This document shows, piece by piece, positions 18,931 through 28,064 of a stretch of DNA of 64,000 bases. Under the pieces are notes generated by a model. It was given only the letters and a program-made list of their open reading frames with translations. It had not been told where the DNA came from and searched no databases. How positions within the stretch are numbered: the first letter of the stretch is position 1; each line of letters starts with the position of its first letter. The translations under genes and the position numbers were made by a program. The DNA is from Pseudomonas sp. efr-133-TYG-5 (GTDB taxonomy: Bacteria; Pseudomonadota; Gammaproteobacteria; Pseudomonadales; Pseudomonadaceae): positions 372,001 through 436,000 of the forward strand of contig NZ_JARVSM010000001.1 of the NCBI RefSeq assembly GCF_030209175.1. The letters are read 5' to 3'.

Positions 18931-19042
18931 GATCGTTCCCACGCTCTGCGTGGGAGTGCAGCCCGGGACGCTGCGCTTCCCTTCCAGAGCTGGAACGCGG
19001 AGCGTCCCTTGAGGCATTCCCACGCAAAGCGTGGGAACGATC
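18931..19042. repeat. 112-bp dispersed repeat, copy 1
   Basis: The ends are perfect inverted repeats, GATCGTTCCCACGC (18931-18944) and GCGTGGGAACGATC (19029-19042). Internal short palindromes include CCCACGCTCTGCGTGGG. A related copy lies at 42327-42437 with the same ends and middle (TGCAGCCCGGgACGCT), so this is a family of non-coding mobile or structural repeats rather than chance. Confidence 0.8.
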
Positions 19043-19054
19043 AGCACGATCAGC

Positions 19055-19086
19055 AAAAAAAAGCCCTGTCACAAGGACAGGGCTTT
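19055..19086 (-). terminator. Intrinsic terminator of ybiT
   Basis: GCCCTGTC (19063-19070) pairs with GACAGGGC (19076-19083) around a five-base loop. On the minus strand the stem is followed by eight T. It lies 22 bases after the ABC-F stop codon. Confidence 0.92.
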
Positions 19087-19107
19087 CTGTTTACCGCTCG
19101 ATTCGAC

Positions 19108-20694
19108 TTAGAACACTACGCCTTGGCTGCGCAGGTAGTCATCGTAGGTGCCGCTGAAGTCGGTCACGCCATTCGGGCTCAGCTCGATGATGCGCGTGGC
19201 CAGGGACGATACGAATTCCCGGTCATGGCTGACGAAGATCAACGTGCCCGGGTAGTTTTCCAGTGCCAGGTTAAGCGCCTCGATCGATTCCATGTCCAGG
19301 TGGTTGGTCGGTTCGTCCATCACCAGAACGTTCGGTTTTTGCAGGATCAGCTTGCCGAACAGCATGCGACCCTGCTCACCACCGGAGATCACCTTCACCG
19401 ACTTAAGGATCTCGTCGTTGGAGAACAGCATCCGCCCCAGCGTGCCACGAATCACTTGCTCGCCCTGAGTCCACTGACCCATCCAGTCGAACAGGCTGAC
19501 ATCGTCCTCGAAGTCATGCGCGTGGTCCTGGGCGTAGTAGCCCAGCTCGGCGCTTTCGGTCCATTTCACCGAACCGGCGTCCGGCGTCAGCTCGCCCATC
19601 AGCGTGCGCAGCAGGGTGGTCTTGCCGATACCGTTCGGGCCGATGATCGCCACGCGCTCGCCGGCTTCGACGGTGAAGCTGAAGTTCTTGAACAGCGTCT
19701 TGCCGTCGAAGCCCTTGGACATCTGCTCGATGGTCACGGCCTGGCGGTGCAGCTTTTTCGTCTGCTCGAAACGGATGAACGGGCTGACGCGGCTCGATGG
19801 CTTGACCTCGGCCAGCTGGATCTTGTCGATCTGCTTGGCACGGGAAGTGGCCTGCTTGGCTTTCGAGGCGTTGGCGGAGAAGCGGCTGACGAACGTTTGC
19901 AGTTCGGCAATCTGCGCTTTCTTCTTGGCGTTGTCCGACAGCAGTTGCTCGCGGGACTGGGTCGCCGCGGTCATGTACTCGTCATAGTTGCCCGGGAACA
20001 GGCGCAGCTCGCCGTAGTCCAGGTCGGCCATGTGGGTGCAGACGCTGTTGAGGAAGTGCCGGTCGTGGGAAATGATGATCATGGTGCTGTTACGCGCCGT
20101 GAGAATCGTTTCCAGCCAGCGGATGGTGTTGATGTCCAGGTGGTTGGTCGGTTCGTCGAGCAGCAGCACTTCCGGATCGGAGAACAGTGCCTGCGCCAGC
20201 AGTACCCGCAGTTTCCAGCCTGGCGCCACTTCGGTCATCGGGCCGAAATGCTGTTCCAGTGGAATGCCCAGGCCCAGCAGCAGCTCGCCGGCACGGGATT
20301 CGGCGGTGTAGCCGTCCATTTCGGCGAACTCGGTTTCCAGTTCGGCCACGGCCATGCCGTCTTCTTCGCTCATTTCCGGCAGCGAGTAGATGCGATCGCG
20401 TTCGGCCTTGACCTTCCACAGCTCTTCGTGACCCATGATCACGGTGTCGATCACGGTGAATTCTTCATAGGCGAACTGATCCTGGCGCAGCTTACCCAGA
20501 CGCACGTTCGGCTCGAGCATCACCTGGCCGCCGGACGGCTCGAGATCGCCGCCGAGGATTTTCATGAAGGTCGACTTGCCGCAACCGTTGGCGCCGATCA
20601 GGCCGTAACGGTTGCCACCGTTGAATTTGACCGAAACGTTTTCGAACAGCGGCTTGGCGCCGAACTGCATCGTGATGTTAGCTGTGGAGATCAA
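19108..20694 (-). CDS. ybiT: ABC-F ATPase YbiT
   Basis: 528 residues, the length of E. coli YbiT. Two ABC ATPase domains lack membrane segments: Walker [10 protein letters not shown] and GPNGIGKTT, Walker [13 protein letters not shown] and [12 protein letters not shown], and a charged linker between them. The second signature reads ISGGEQGRM, while the first is degenerate ([12 protein letters not shown]), which fits this subgroup. ABC-F proteins act on the ribosomal E site. A strong terminator follows it. Confidence 0.92.
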   Translation of the reverse strand: MISTANITMQFGAKPLFENVSVKFNGGNRYGLIGANGCGKSTFMKILGGDLEPSGGQVMLEPNVRLGKLRQDQFAYEEFTVIDTVIMGHEELWKVKAERDRIYSLPEMSEEDGMAVAELETEFAEMDGYTAESRAGELLLGLGIPLEQHFGPMTEVAPGWKLRVLLAQALFSDPEVLLLDEPTNHLDINTIRWLETILTARNSTMIIISHDRHFLNSVCTHMADLDYGELRLFPGNYDEYMTAATQSREQLLSDNAKKKAQIAELQTFVSRFSANASKAKQATSRAKQIDKIQLAEVKPSSRVSPFIRFEQTKKLHRQAVTIEQMSKGFDGKTLFKNFSFTVEAGERVAIIGPNGIGKTTLLRTLMGELTPDAGSVKWTESAELGYYAQDHAHDFEDDVSLFDWMGQWTQGEQVIRGTLGRMLFSNDEILKSVKVISGGEQGRMLFGKLILQKPNVLVMDEPTNHLDMESIEALNLALENYPGTLIFVSHDREFVSSLATRIIELSPNGVTDFSGTYDDYLRSQGVVF

Positions 20695-21089
20695 TTGCTT
20701 TACCTATCAATGGGTTGCGAGCCGCACATTTTTGGCGCTTGGGCCATTTGGGGGGCATTTTGGAGCTTTTTCATCTCTGCCGATCACCGCTGCGGTCGAG
20801 CCGGCAGGCATGGGGCCAGAGCAGCTTCTGGACGCAGCGTCCAGGCTGTTGGGCAATAAAGGCGGGATTCATGCCAGACATGGCGCGCATTGTCGCATAA
20901 GTATTGCGGCAGTTGTATGGCGGTCGCTCACGAACCCTCGAGCGCACACCGTAGATTCGCCGGACAAAGAAAGGCCCGCGTGGGGAGCGCAGGCCGAAAG
21001 GAGCACGAAGGAGTTGAGTCCACCGTAGGCCCGTGGCTGTGAAAGGGATGTGAAATGGCGGTGATGCCATCGCGAAAGTGAGGCAGCAT
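20695..21089. other. Intergenic stretch, no convincing gene
   Basis: 395 bases between ybiT and a small minus-strand gene. A frame of 99 codons on the minus strand is arginine- and proline-rich with no ribosome site, and I do not believe it. The region holds the terminator of the upstream small gene (20966-20995) and the ybiT promoter. Confidence 0.5.
20966..20995 (-). terminator. Terminator of the small gene at 21090-21299
   Basis: GGCCCGCG (20973-20980) pairs with CGCAGGCC (20988-20995), including one G-U pair. On the minus strand the stem is followed by TTTCTTT. Confidence 0.65.
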
Positions 21090-21299
21090 TCAATGCAGCG
21101 TCACGACCCGGCGGCTTTCGCCGATTCTGATGCGGTCCAGCGCACGGTTCAGCGCATCGAGGGCATCGAGCAAGGCCTTTGCCTCGGCTTCGCGACCATC
21201 GCCCCAAAGGCGCTCGGCCATTTTGTTCAGGGCCTGGATGGAGCGTTCGATGTCGGCGGCGGTGGTGGCAGCGGTGCCTGACGACGTTTTTCTGGGCAT
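21090..21299 (-). CDS. Small conserved hypothetical protein
   Basis: 69 residues, MPRKTSSGTAATTAADI to the end RRVVTLH. It is mostly helical in appearance, with an amphipathic stretch (ALNKMAERLWGDGREAEAK). The ATG at 21299 is preceded by AAAGGCTCG; the longer frame from 21362 lacks a site. There is no signal peptide or membrane segment. A terminator follows about 95 bases downstream. Function unknown. Confidence 0.6.
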   Translation of the reverse strand: MPRKTSSGTAATTAADIERSIQALNKMAERLWGDGREAEAKALLDALDALNRALDRIRIGESRRVVTLH

Positions 21300-21672
21300 C
21301 GATCGAGCCTTTGGCTGGGCGGGGAGAGGTCTTTGACTGACAGCCGCGGGTATCAATGCCAACCGGCGTTCATACCTGGCCGAGCGTACATTCGCGGTTC
21401 AGCGGTAAGTCTACCGATCGGCCTCAAATCACGATACCGCGATGACATCCCGCCTGCTGTTTGGCGCAATCACGGGACAGTTTTTCACAGTTTAGGTTCA
21501 CTATTGGTTACAAACTATGGCTAAAATGCCCTCCATTCACCCAGCGCCCTTGCCCGGCGCGGGCTCAAGGATGCGCCACCGAGACGCTGTTTTGTATTCA
21601 GACCACTGCCACAGACCTTGGCTCAGCCAGCCCGTCGTGCAGTTTGTTCACTTCTGACGTGTGACGATTTCC
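21300..21672. promoter_or_regulatory. Upstream region of lpxO
   Basis: 373 bases without a gene. A possible promoter lies around 21495-21530 (TTCACT and TAAAAT with a long spacer). A GC-rich stretch then precedes lpxO, so the 5' leader may be over 100 bases. I see no recognisable riboswitch. Confidence 0.35.
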
Positions 21673-22572
21673 GTGAAACTCATCATTGCTGCTGTTTATG
21701 TCATTTCCATCGCATACGTTCACCTGCGCGGGCGCGTGCGGCACAAGTTGGGTCGGCAATTGAGCGACCACTCGACGTTCCTGGCGCCGATCAACTGCTT
21801 CCTTTATCTGTTCTCGAAAATGCCGAACAAGCCGTACCTCGATCCGGCGGATTTTCCCGACCTGAGCCCGTTGCAGCAGCATTGGGAAGAGATTCGCGCA
21901 GAAGGGCAGAACCTGCTGCGCGCCGGCGAAATCAAGCGCTCGAACCAGTACGACGATGTCGGTTTCAACTCGTTTTTCAAAACCGGCTGGAAGCGTTTCT
22001 ACCTGAAGTGGTACGGCGACAGCCACCCTTCGGCGATGAAGCTGTGCCCGCGCACCACTGAACTGGTGCAGAGCATCGGCTCGATCAAGGCGGCGATGTT
22101 TGCCGAGTTGCCGCCCGGCTCGAAACTGGTGCGTCACCGCGATCCGTATGCCGGTTCCTATCGCTACCACCTGGGCCTGGACACGCCGAACGCCGCGGGT
22201 TGCTACATCAATGTCGACGGCGAGAACTACCACTGGCGCGATGGCGAAGCTGTGATGTTCGACGAGACCTACATCCACTACGCGGAAAACACCACCGATC
22301 AGAACCGCATCATCTTGTTCTGTGACATCGAACGGCCTATGAAATATCGCTGGGCGGCAGCGTTCAATGCCTGGTTCAGCCGTACCGTGATGTCTGCCGC
22401 CGGCGCACCCAACGATGCGGGCGACAAGACCGGTGGCATCAATCGCCTGTTCACCCGTATCTACAAGGTGCGTTTGCGCGGCAAAGAGCTGAAAAAGCGC
22501 AATCGTGCGCGTTACTACATGGAAAAGTGGGCGATTTTCGGTGGCCTGCTGGCCGTCTTCATTCTGATCTGA
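21673..22572 (+). CDS. lpxO: LpxO-type lipid A aspartyl/asparaginyl beta-hydroxylase
   Basis: 299 residues. An N-terminal membrane anchor (LIIAAVYVISIAYVHLRGRV) is followed by an Asp/Asn beta-hydroxylase domain with iron-binding HRDPYAG and FDETYIHYAEN histidines and an R-rich RIILFCDIERP segment. LpxO 2-hydroxylates a lipid A acyl chain at the inner membrane. I use the GTG at 21673 (MKLIIAAVY), the usual family start; a GTG at 21661 would add four residues, and neither has a clear ribosome site. Confidence 0.92.
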   Translation: MKLIIAAVYVISIAYVHLRGRVRHKLGRQLSDHSTFLAPINCFLYLFSKMPNKPYLDPADFPDLSPLQQHWEEIRAEGQNLLRAGEIKRSNQYDDVGFNSFFKTGWKRFYLKWYGDSHPSAMKLCPRTTELVQSIGSIKAAMFAELPPGSKLVRHRDPYAGSYRYHLGLDTPNAAGCYINVDGENYHWRDGEAVMFDETYIHYAENTTDQNRIILFCDIERPMKYRWAAAFNAWFSRTVMSAAGAPNDAGDKTGGINRLFTRIYKVRLRGKELKKRNRARYYMEKWAIFGGLLAVFILI

Positions 22573-22590
22573 TCTGATTGATTTCCCTGA

Positions 22591-22618
22591 CGCCTTCACG
22601 GAGTTGCCCGTGAAGGCG
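22591..22618. terminator. Hairpin between convergent lpxO and ku
   Basis: CGCCTTCACGG (22591-22601) pairs perfectly with CCGTGAAGGCG (22608-22618). It lacks a T-run on both strands but separates two convergent genes. Confidence 0.6.
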
Positions 22619-22644
22619 CTGTTCGCCAGGCTCTTCGGTGCCAC

Positions 22645-23511
22645 TCATTCCCCGGAGGCCTTCTTGGTCTTTTTCGCTGGCGCGGCCTTGCTGGTGGTCT
22701 TGGCCTTCGACTTGGCGGGTGCCTTGCCGCCGAGGCTGCGCTTGAGCAGTTCGGTCAAATCGATAACATCGGCGGTCTTGCGTTCTTCCTCGCCACCCAC
22801 CGTCTCGACATCCTCGATCTTGCCTTCGTGGGCCTTTTTCTCCACCAGGGCCATGATCTTGTCCTCGAATTCGTCCTTGTAATCCTCAGGCTTCCAGTCG
22901 GCGCTCATGTCTTCCACCAGGCGCTTGGCCATGTCCAGCTCACCTTTGGCCAGTTGCGGCTTGGTCACTTCGCTGCCCAGCTCCAATTCGTCGAGGCCGC
23001 GCACCTCCTGCGGCCAGCGCAGCTTCACCAACACCAGCGCGGACTCCAGCGGCATCAGCGCTGCCAGGTACTGGCGCGTGTGCAGCACGACCCGGGCGAG
23101 GGCGACCTTGTTGGTCTTGCTCAGGGTTTCGCGCAACAGCGCGTAGACCTTGCCGCCGCGTTTGTCCGGTGCAAGGTAATACGGTGTGTCGATGTTCTGC
23201 AGCGGGATCTGCTCGCTGTCGACAAAGGAAAAGATGTCGATGGTCTGGGTGGAAACCGGGTGCGCAGAGCGGATTTCTTCCTCGCTGAGCACCACGTAGC
23301 GACCCTTTTCGTAGGCTACACCTTTGACAATGTGCTCTTTGGTGACTTCCTTGCCGGTGACCTTGTTGACCCGTTTGTAGCCCACCGGGTCCATGCTGCG
23401 GCTGTCGAGCCAGTCGAAGTCCACGCCTTGCGACGAGGTTGCCGAAACCAGCGCGACAGGGATGTGCACCAGCCCGAAACTGATTGCGCCTTTCCAGATT
23501 GCCCGAGCCAT
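22645..23511 (-). CDS. ku: Ku protein, non-homologous end joining
   Basis: 288 residues of the bacterial Ku family, which binds DNA ends as a homodimer and recruits LigD. The start MARAIWKGAISFGLVHIPVA and the central ring-domain segments (VLHTRQYLAALMP) are diagnostic. The C-terminus is a lysine/alanine-rich tail (about the last 25 residues), as in many bacterial Ku proteins. No ligD is present in this window, so the partner must be elsewhere. Confidence 0.95.
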   Translation of the reverse strand: MARAIWKGAISFGLVHIPVALVSATSSQGVDFDWLDSRSMDPVGYKRVNKVTGKEVTKEHIVKGVAYEKGRYVVLSEEEIRSAHPVSTQTIDIFSFVDSEQIPLQNIDTPYYLAPDKRGGKVYALLRETLSKTNKVALARVVLHTRQYLAALMPLESALVLVKLRWPQEVRGLDELELGSEVTKPQLAKGELDMAKRLVEDMSADWKPEDYKDEFEDKIMALVEKKAHEGKIEDVETVGGEEERKTADVIDLTELLKRSLGGKAPAKSKAKTTSKAAPAKKTKKASGE

Positions 23512-23699
23512 GTGCCGTTCTCCGAGTGATGATCAGGTGACTGGTGGCCCGGTGCAAAAGTTTCCGCCATTTGCCGGCGCGGCGGCGGGTGGTCAAGTCG
23601 TGTTACATCTTCCCGGCGCGCAACCGGTTAACAAATCCGAACCCTCGGCGTAGCGTGGACTCGAAGGCTCTATTCCACGTGCATCGACAGAGGCCGCCC

Positions 23700-24041
23700 A
23701 TGAACCGTTTCCTGCTTGGCATCGCCGCCCTGATCCTCAGCGGCGGCGCGATGTGCGCCGAAAGCGTCGCACCGTCTCCGGCACTGTTTCTGGCGCAAAG
23801 TCCGACCGGCAACAGCAACAATCCCTACAACAGCCCGATCCGCCGGGCCAATCCCAACAGCATGCAGGGCACTCAGCCGGCGGCGCCGGTCATCCGCGGG
23901 CCGAACACAGTGCCGGTGCCTCGACAGCCCACCGTGGAAAACCGCGGCATCGGTAACGGCCAGGCGCCGCGCGCGGCACCCAGCACGCCACCGACCTTCA
24001 TTCCCAACCCACCTTCGCGCAGTACCGACAGCAACCGTTGA
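23700..24041 (+). CDS. Small exported Pro/Asn-rich protein
   Basis: 113 residues with a signal peptide (LLGIAALILSGGAMCAE) and a low-complexity mature part rich in Pro, Asn, Arg and Ser (SPTGNSNNPYNSP, PTFIPNPPSRS). It is likely periplasmic or secreted and disordered. The ATG at 23700 follows AGAGG; the longer frame from 23544 runs through the ku promoter region and is rejected. It precedes the sugar dehydrogenase by 51 bases and may be co-transcribed with it. Function unknown. Confidence 0.7.
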   Translation: MNRFLLGIAALILSGGAMCAESVAPSPALFLAQSPTGNSNNPYNSPIRRANPNSMQGTQPAAPVIRGPNTVPVPRQPTVENRGIGNGQAPRAAPSTPPTFIPNPPSRSTDSNR

Positions 24042-24092
24042 GCGACCGCAGTCATCGCCGTCGCCCCCTCGAACGAACAGAAGGAATCGTGC

Positions 24093-25244
24093 ATGTTGCG
24101 TAAAACCCTGCTGGCCAGCCTGTGTGCCGGCGCCCTGATCAGCTTTACCGTTCCCGCCCTGGCAGCCGCGCCCAAGGAATTGCAGAGCGAACAGGGCACG
24201 CTGGAAGTCACCACCCTGACCCAAGGCCTGGAGCATCCATGGGCCCTGGCGTTCCTGCCGGATCGCCAGGGCATGCTGGTGACCGAGCGCTCCGGTCATC
24301 TGCGCCTGGTCAGCGCCGATGGCAGCCTGTCTGCGCCGATCAGCGGTGTGCCGAAAGTCTGGGCCAAGGGGCAGGGCGGCTTGCTCGATGTGGCGCTGTC
24401 GCCGGACTTCAGGCAGGACCGACTGGTGTACCTGTCCTACGCCGAGGGCGGTGGCGCCGGCGACAAGGCCGGTACGGCGGTGGGGCGTGGGCGGCTGTCG
24501 GATGATCTGAAGACGATCAGTGATTTCACGGTGATCTTCCGTCAGGAGCCGAAACTGTCGGTTGGCAACCACTTCGGTTCGCGGCTGGTGTTCGACCGCG
24601 ACGGTTACCTGTTCATCACCTTGGGCGAAAACAACGATCGGCCGACCGCGCAGGATCTCGACCAGTTGCAAGGCAAGGTCGTGCGAATCTTCCCCGACGG
24701 CAAGGTGCCGGATGACAACCCCTTCGTCGGCCAGTCCGGCGTGCGTCCGGAGATCTGGTCGTACGGCCACCGCAACCCGCAGGGCGCAGCGCTCAACCCG
24801 TGGACGGGTACGGTCTGGGAGAACGAGCACGGCCCGCGTGGTGGCGACGAAGTGAACATCATCGAGCGCGGCAAGAACTACGGCTGGCCGTTGGCGACTC
24901 ACGGGATCAACTACTCCATGCAGCCGATTCCGGAAGCCAAGGGCAAAAGTGTCGAAGGCGCGGTCGATCCGCACCATGTGTGGGAGAAGTCACCCGGTGT
25001 CAGCGGCATGGCATTTTACGATGCCGATCGCTTCAAACCGTGGCAGCACAACGCATTCATTGGCGCATTGGTGAGCCAGGAGCTGATCCGCCTGCAGTTC
25101 GACGGTGACAAGGTCGTCCACGAGGAGCGCTTGCTCGGCGAACTCAACCAACGCATCCGCGACGTGCGTCAGGGGCCGGACGGCTATCTGTATGTGCTCA
25201 CCGATGAGTCGAATGGCGCCTTGTACAAGCTAGGCCTGAAGTAA
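24093..25244 (+). CDS. PQQ-dependent soluble sugar dehydrogenase (YliI/Asd-like)
   Basis: 383 residues with a signal peptide (LASLCAGALISFTVPALA) and a six-bladed propeller of the glucose/sorbosone dehydrogenase family. Hallmarks are HPWALAFLPDRQGMLVTER, GNHFGSRLVFDRDGYLF, SYGHRNPQG and GRGGDEVN-like PRGGDEVNIIERGKNYGWP. These enzymes oxidise aldose sugars in the periplasm with PQQ. GAAGGAA lies before the ATG at 24093. Confidence 0.92.
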   Translation: MLRKTLLASLCAGALISFTVPALAAAPKELQSEQGTLEVTTLTQGLEHPWALAFLPDRQGMLVTERSGHLRLVSADGSLSAPISGVPKVWAKGQGGLLDVALSPDFRQDRLVYLSYAEGGGAGDKAGTAVGRGRLSDDLKTISDFTVIFRQEPKLSVGNHFGSRLVFDRDGYLFITLGENNDRPTAQDLDQLQGKVVRIFPDGKVPDDNPFVGQSGVRPEIWSYGHRNPQGAALNPWTGTVWENEHGPRGGDEVNIIERGKNYGWPLATHGINYSMQPIPEAKGKSVEGAVDPHHVWEKSPGVSGMAFYDADRFKPWQHNAFIGALVSQELIRLQFDGDKVVHEERLLGELNQRIRDVRQGPDGYLYVLTDESNGALYKLGLK

Positions 25245-25253
25245 CAGGGCACC

Positions 25254-25282
25254 GGCAGCGAGGGCGCCAATTCCTCGCTGCC
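25254..25282. terminator. Hairpin between convergent genes
   Basis: GGCAGCGAGG (25254-25263) pairs perfectly with CCTCGCTGCC (25273-25282). It lies between the sugar dehydrogenase and the convergent GNAT-C39 gene. There is no clear T-run. Confidence 0.6.
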
Positions 25283-25289
25283 CGCGCAT

Positions 25290-26390
25290 TCAGGCGTTAC
25301 GCACATACAGCACCACCGCCGCCCGCAGCTTGCCGCGGCCGAAGCGGCACATTTTATCGAATTCCCCATGACTGACCGGTACGTGCTGGCAGTCCATTGG
25401 CTGTCGATGCTGACTGTGGTCGACGTCCGGATCGTGCAGATAGACAAAGTCCTCGTCGCAATCGGTGACCAGCACCCAATGCGGTGACTTGGAGCGGGTC
25501 AGGCGATAGCTGCTGATCAGCACCAGCGGCTGTCCGCCGGCGGCGATCACCCGTGGCAAGTCCAGCGTCGGTCCAACGACCTCGGCAACATCGGTGTCGT
25601 GTAACTGTGCGGTGAATTCTTCATGGACCAGGCGCATGACGTCTTTTTTATGCGCATCGCGCACACCATCGAGAAACAGCGGCCCGGCCATGCTCAGCTG
25701 CAGGTGCACGCGAAAGCCTCGGCGCCACGCCGCCAGCGCCAGCCCTTGCGGACTGCAGCCGCCGTGGCCGGAGGTCATGAACACCGTCGTTGCTTCGCGC
25801 CACAGTTGCAGCTCTTCGCGCCGTTGCAGCGCCCGCTGCGGCTGCAGAGCGCCCATGGCCATCAGCAGACAGGCCGGGCCGCAGGTGAAGTCGGTGGTTT
25901 GCCGGTAGTAAGGCACGTGGCTGTTGCGCGAGTCACGGTGCTGCAAGATGCGCTTCTCCAGACGCAACGCATCGGCATGGTCTTCGTAGTAGTCCTGAAT
26001 CAGGGCAAAACGTCGGTAGCCATTGCGCTCGTACAGGGCAATGGCGGCGGGGTTGTCGGTTCGCACTTCCAGGCGCAGGTACGCGCAGTCGTGCTCCAGG
26101 GCCGCGGCCTCGATCCGTTGCAGCAGTTGTTTGCCCAGGCCTTCACCACGCGCCTCGCTCGCAATGGCGATGGAATACAGCCGCGCCAGAGAGGTGCCGC
26201 GATGAAACAGTACCAGCGCATAGCCAAGCAATTGACCCGCGCGCTCGGCGACCAGCAACCGCGCGTGCGCCCGGGTAATCATCCACTGGAAACTGCGCCG
26301 GGTGAGCCGGTCCGTGGTGAAACAGTGCAGTTCCAGCGCCAGTAACGCCGGTAAGTCGTCCACTTGCGCCAAGCGAAAAACAGTACTCAT
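25290..26390 (-). CDS. GNAT acetyltransferase fused to a C39-like peptidase domain
   Basis: 366 residues with two domains. Residues 1 to about 160 form a GNAT acetyltransferase with the acetyl-CoA loop EARGEGLGKQLLQR and a C-terminal NPAAIALYERNGY motif. From about 170 a papain-like C39 domain carries TDFTCGPACLLM (Cys), SPHWVLVTD (His) and YLHDPDVDH (Asp), so both active sites look intact. No signal peptide is seen, so it should act in the cytosol. It is divergent from the RLAN ATP-grasp ligase (92 bases between starts). This pairing was noted in comparative work on amidoligases as a predicted peptide-modification system; the substrate is unknown. Confidence 0.85.
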   Translation of the reverse strand: MSTVFRLAQVDDLPALLALELHCFTTDRLTRRSFQWMITRAHARLLVAERAGQLLGYALVLFHRGTSLARLYSIAIASEARGEGLGKQLLQRIEAAALEHDCAYLRLEVRTDNPAAIALYERNGYRRFALIQDYYEDHADALRLEKRILQHRDSRNSHVPYYRQTTDFTCGPACLLMAMGALQPQRALQRREELQLWREATTVFMTSGHGGCSPQGLALAAWRRGFRVHLQLSMAGPLFLDGVRDAHKKDVMRLVHEEFTAQLHDTDVAEVVGPTLDLPRVIAAGGQPLVLISSYRLTRSKSPHWVLVTDCDEDFVYLHDPDVDHSQHRQPMDCQHVPVSHGEFDKMCRFGRGKLRAAVVLYVRNA

Positions 26391-26482
26391 ATGACCGCCG
26401 TAAAAGTTGCGTAACGAAACGAGACTTTCGAAAAAGTTCGTGCTTAATAGAAAAGGTCTTGTTCTCCAACGGATCAATTTCT

Positions 26483-28057
26483 ATGTCAGCGGTACAGGGT
26501 CATTGGCGCGAAGTATCCAAGCAAAGTTTGCCGGCGGCAACTTATTTGAATCCAGTCAGCAGGGCGTCAAGTCAAGTGTTGATTATTGTCGAACGCAAGG
26601 AGGACTGGGCCTCTTACTTTCCCAGTGAAGACATCGTCACCGCCCAGGAATACCTCGAACAGACGCGCGAGAGCGAGTCGGGCAAGCGCGTACAGGTCAT
26701 CAATCTGTGCCGCAGCTACAAGTACCTGGGCCACGGTTACTATTGCTCCTTGCTGGCTGAAGCCCGTGGGCACAAGGTGATTCCGTCGGTGCGCACCATC
26801 AGCGATCTGACGAAGAAATCGCTTTACGGCCTGGCGCTGGATGACCTCGATAAGACCCTGGAAAAAGCCCTCAGCCATCATCTGTACAGCGATACCGAAG
26901 GTTTTACCCTGACACTTTATTTCGGCAGGACGCATATCGAGCCGTTGCAGGATCTGGCGCGACAGTTATTTGAAGTGTTTCCCTGTCCGATTCTGCTAGT
27001 TGAGTTTCGCCGAACTAACGGTTGGCATATCGAGGGCATAAAATCCGGTGCCCTGCACAAGTTGCGCGACGATCAGGAAGATCAGTTCGCCAATGCCCTG
27101 GACAGTTTCAGCCGTAAAGTCTGGCGCGTTCCACGATCGCCACAAGTGGCGCGTTACGACCTGGCCATCCTCCACGATCCGCAGGAAGCGCTGCCACCTT
27201 CCAATGCCAGGGCCCTGGAGAATTTCATCCGGGTCGGCAAAGGCATGGGCATCGACGTCGAGCTGATCGAGCGCAAGGATTACGCACGGCTGGCCGAATA
27301 CGACGGCTTGCTGATCCGCGAAACCACCAGTGTCGACAACCACACTTATCGCTTCGCCAAGAAGGCCGAAAGTGAAGGGCTGGTGGTCATGGATGACCCG
27401 ACGTCGATCCTGCGCTGTACCAACAAGGTCTACCTGACCGACTTGCTCAACAGTCATCAACTGGGCATGCCCGCCACGGAAATCCTCTACAAGGAGCGAC
27501 CGGAAGACTTCGAGCGGGTTGGCGAGCGCCTCGGTTTTCCGCTGGTGCTGAAGATTCCCGACGGATGTTTTTCCCGTGGAGTGATCAAGGTCGAGAGCCA
27601 ACAGGCCTTGCTCGAAGCCACCGCCGAACTGTTCGAACATTCGGTGTTGCTGCTGGCTCAGGAGTTCTTCTACACCGAGTACGACTGGCGTATCGGCGTG
27701 CTTAATCGCAAACCGATCTTCGCCTGCCAATACTTCATGTCCAAGGGCCACTGGCAAATCTACAACCATAAGGCCAAAGGCCAGGACATCAACGGCGAGT
27801 GCCGCACCCTGGCTGTTCACGAAGCACCCCGCGCGGTGGTCGAGCTGGCAGTGAAAACCGCCAACCTGATCGGCGACGGCCTCTACGGCGTCGATCTGAA
27901 ACAGGCCGGCGACAAAGTGGTGGTCATCGAAGTCAACGACAACCCCAACCTCGACGCCGGCATTGAAGACGCTTACTTGCAGGACGATCTGTATTCCCTG
28001 GTGCTGGAGGAGTTCGTCCGGCGCCTGGAGCTCAAACGTCGCGGCCAGGCCTGGTGA
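26483..28057 (+). CDS. RimK-like ATP-grasp ligase with RLAN N-terminal domain
   Basis: 524 residues. The N-terminal part (about 30-250; VLIIVERKEDWASYFPSEDI, RSYKYLGHGYYCSLLAEARG) matches the RLAN domain. The C-terminal half is a RimK-type ATP-grasp domain (FPLVLKIPDGCFSRGVIKV for nucleotide binding; EVNDNPNLDAGIE for metal). Such enzymes join amino acids to peptides or metabolites using ATP. The ATG at 26483 has GGA about 9 bases upstream; a TTG at 26459 is less likely. Divergent from the GNAT-C39 fusion and 7 bases before the CorA-like gene. Confidence 0.88.
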   Translation: MSAVQGHWREVSKQSLPAATYLNPVSRASSQVLIIVERKEDWASYFPSEDIVTAQEYLEQTRESESGKRVQVINLCRSYKYLGHGYYCSLLAEARGHKVIPSVRTISDLTKKSLYGLALDDLDKTLEKALSHHLYSDTEGFTLTLYFGRTHIEPLQDLARQLFEVFPCPILLVEFRRTNGWHIEGIKSGALHKLRDDQEDQFANALDSFSRKVWRVPRSPQVARYDLAILHDPQEALPPSNARALENFIRVGKGMGIDVELIERKDYARLAEYDGLLIRETTSVDNHTYRFAKKAESEGLVVMDDPTSILRCTNKVYLTDLLNSHQLGMPATEILYKERPEDFERVGERLGFPLVLKIPDGCFSRGVIKVESQQALLEATAELFEHSVLLLAQEFFYTEYDWRIGVLNRKPIFACQYFMSKGHWQIYNHKAKGQDINGECRTLAVHEAPRAVVELAVKTANLIGDGLYGVDLKQAGDKVVVIEVNDNPNLDAGIEDAYLQDDLYSLVLEEFVRRLELKRRGQAW

Positions 28058-28064
28058 CGCGCCG

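Noticed and set aside
18772..20859. 695-codon open frame on the plus strand opposite ybiT
   Set aside because: It runs through a dispersed repeat, a terminator and the ABC-F gene in antisense. No domain or ribosome site.
20771..21070. 99-codon minus-strand frame in the ybiT upstream region
   Set aside because: Arg/Pro-rich, no ribosome site, and it covers the terminator of the neighbouring small gene.
23544..23699. 52-codon N-terminal extension of the small exported protein
   Set aside because: It is Arg-rich, overlaps the ku promoter region and would bury the signal peptide; the ATG at 23700 has a ribosome site.
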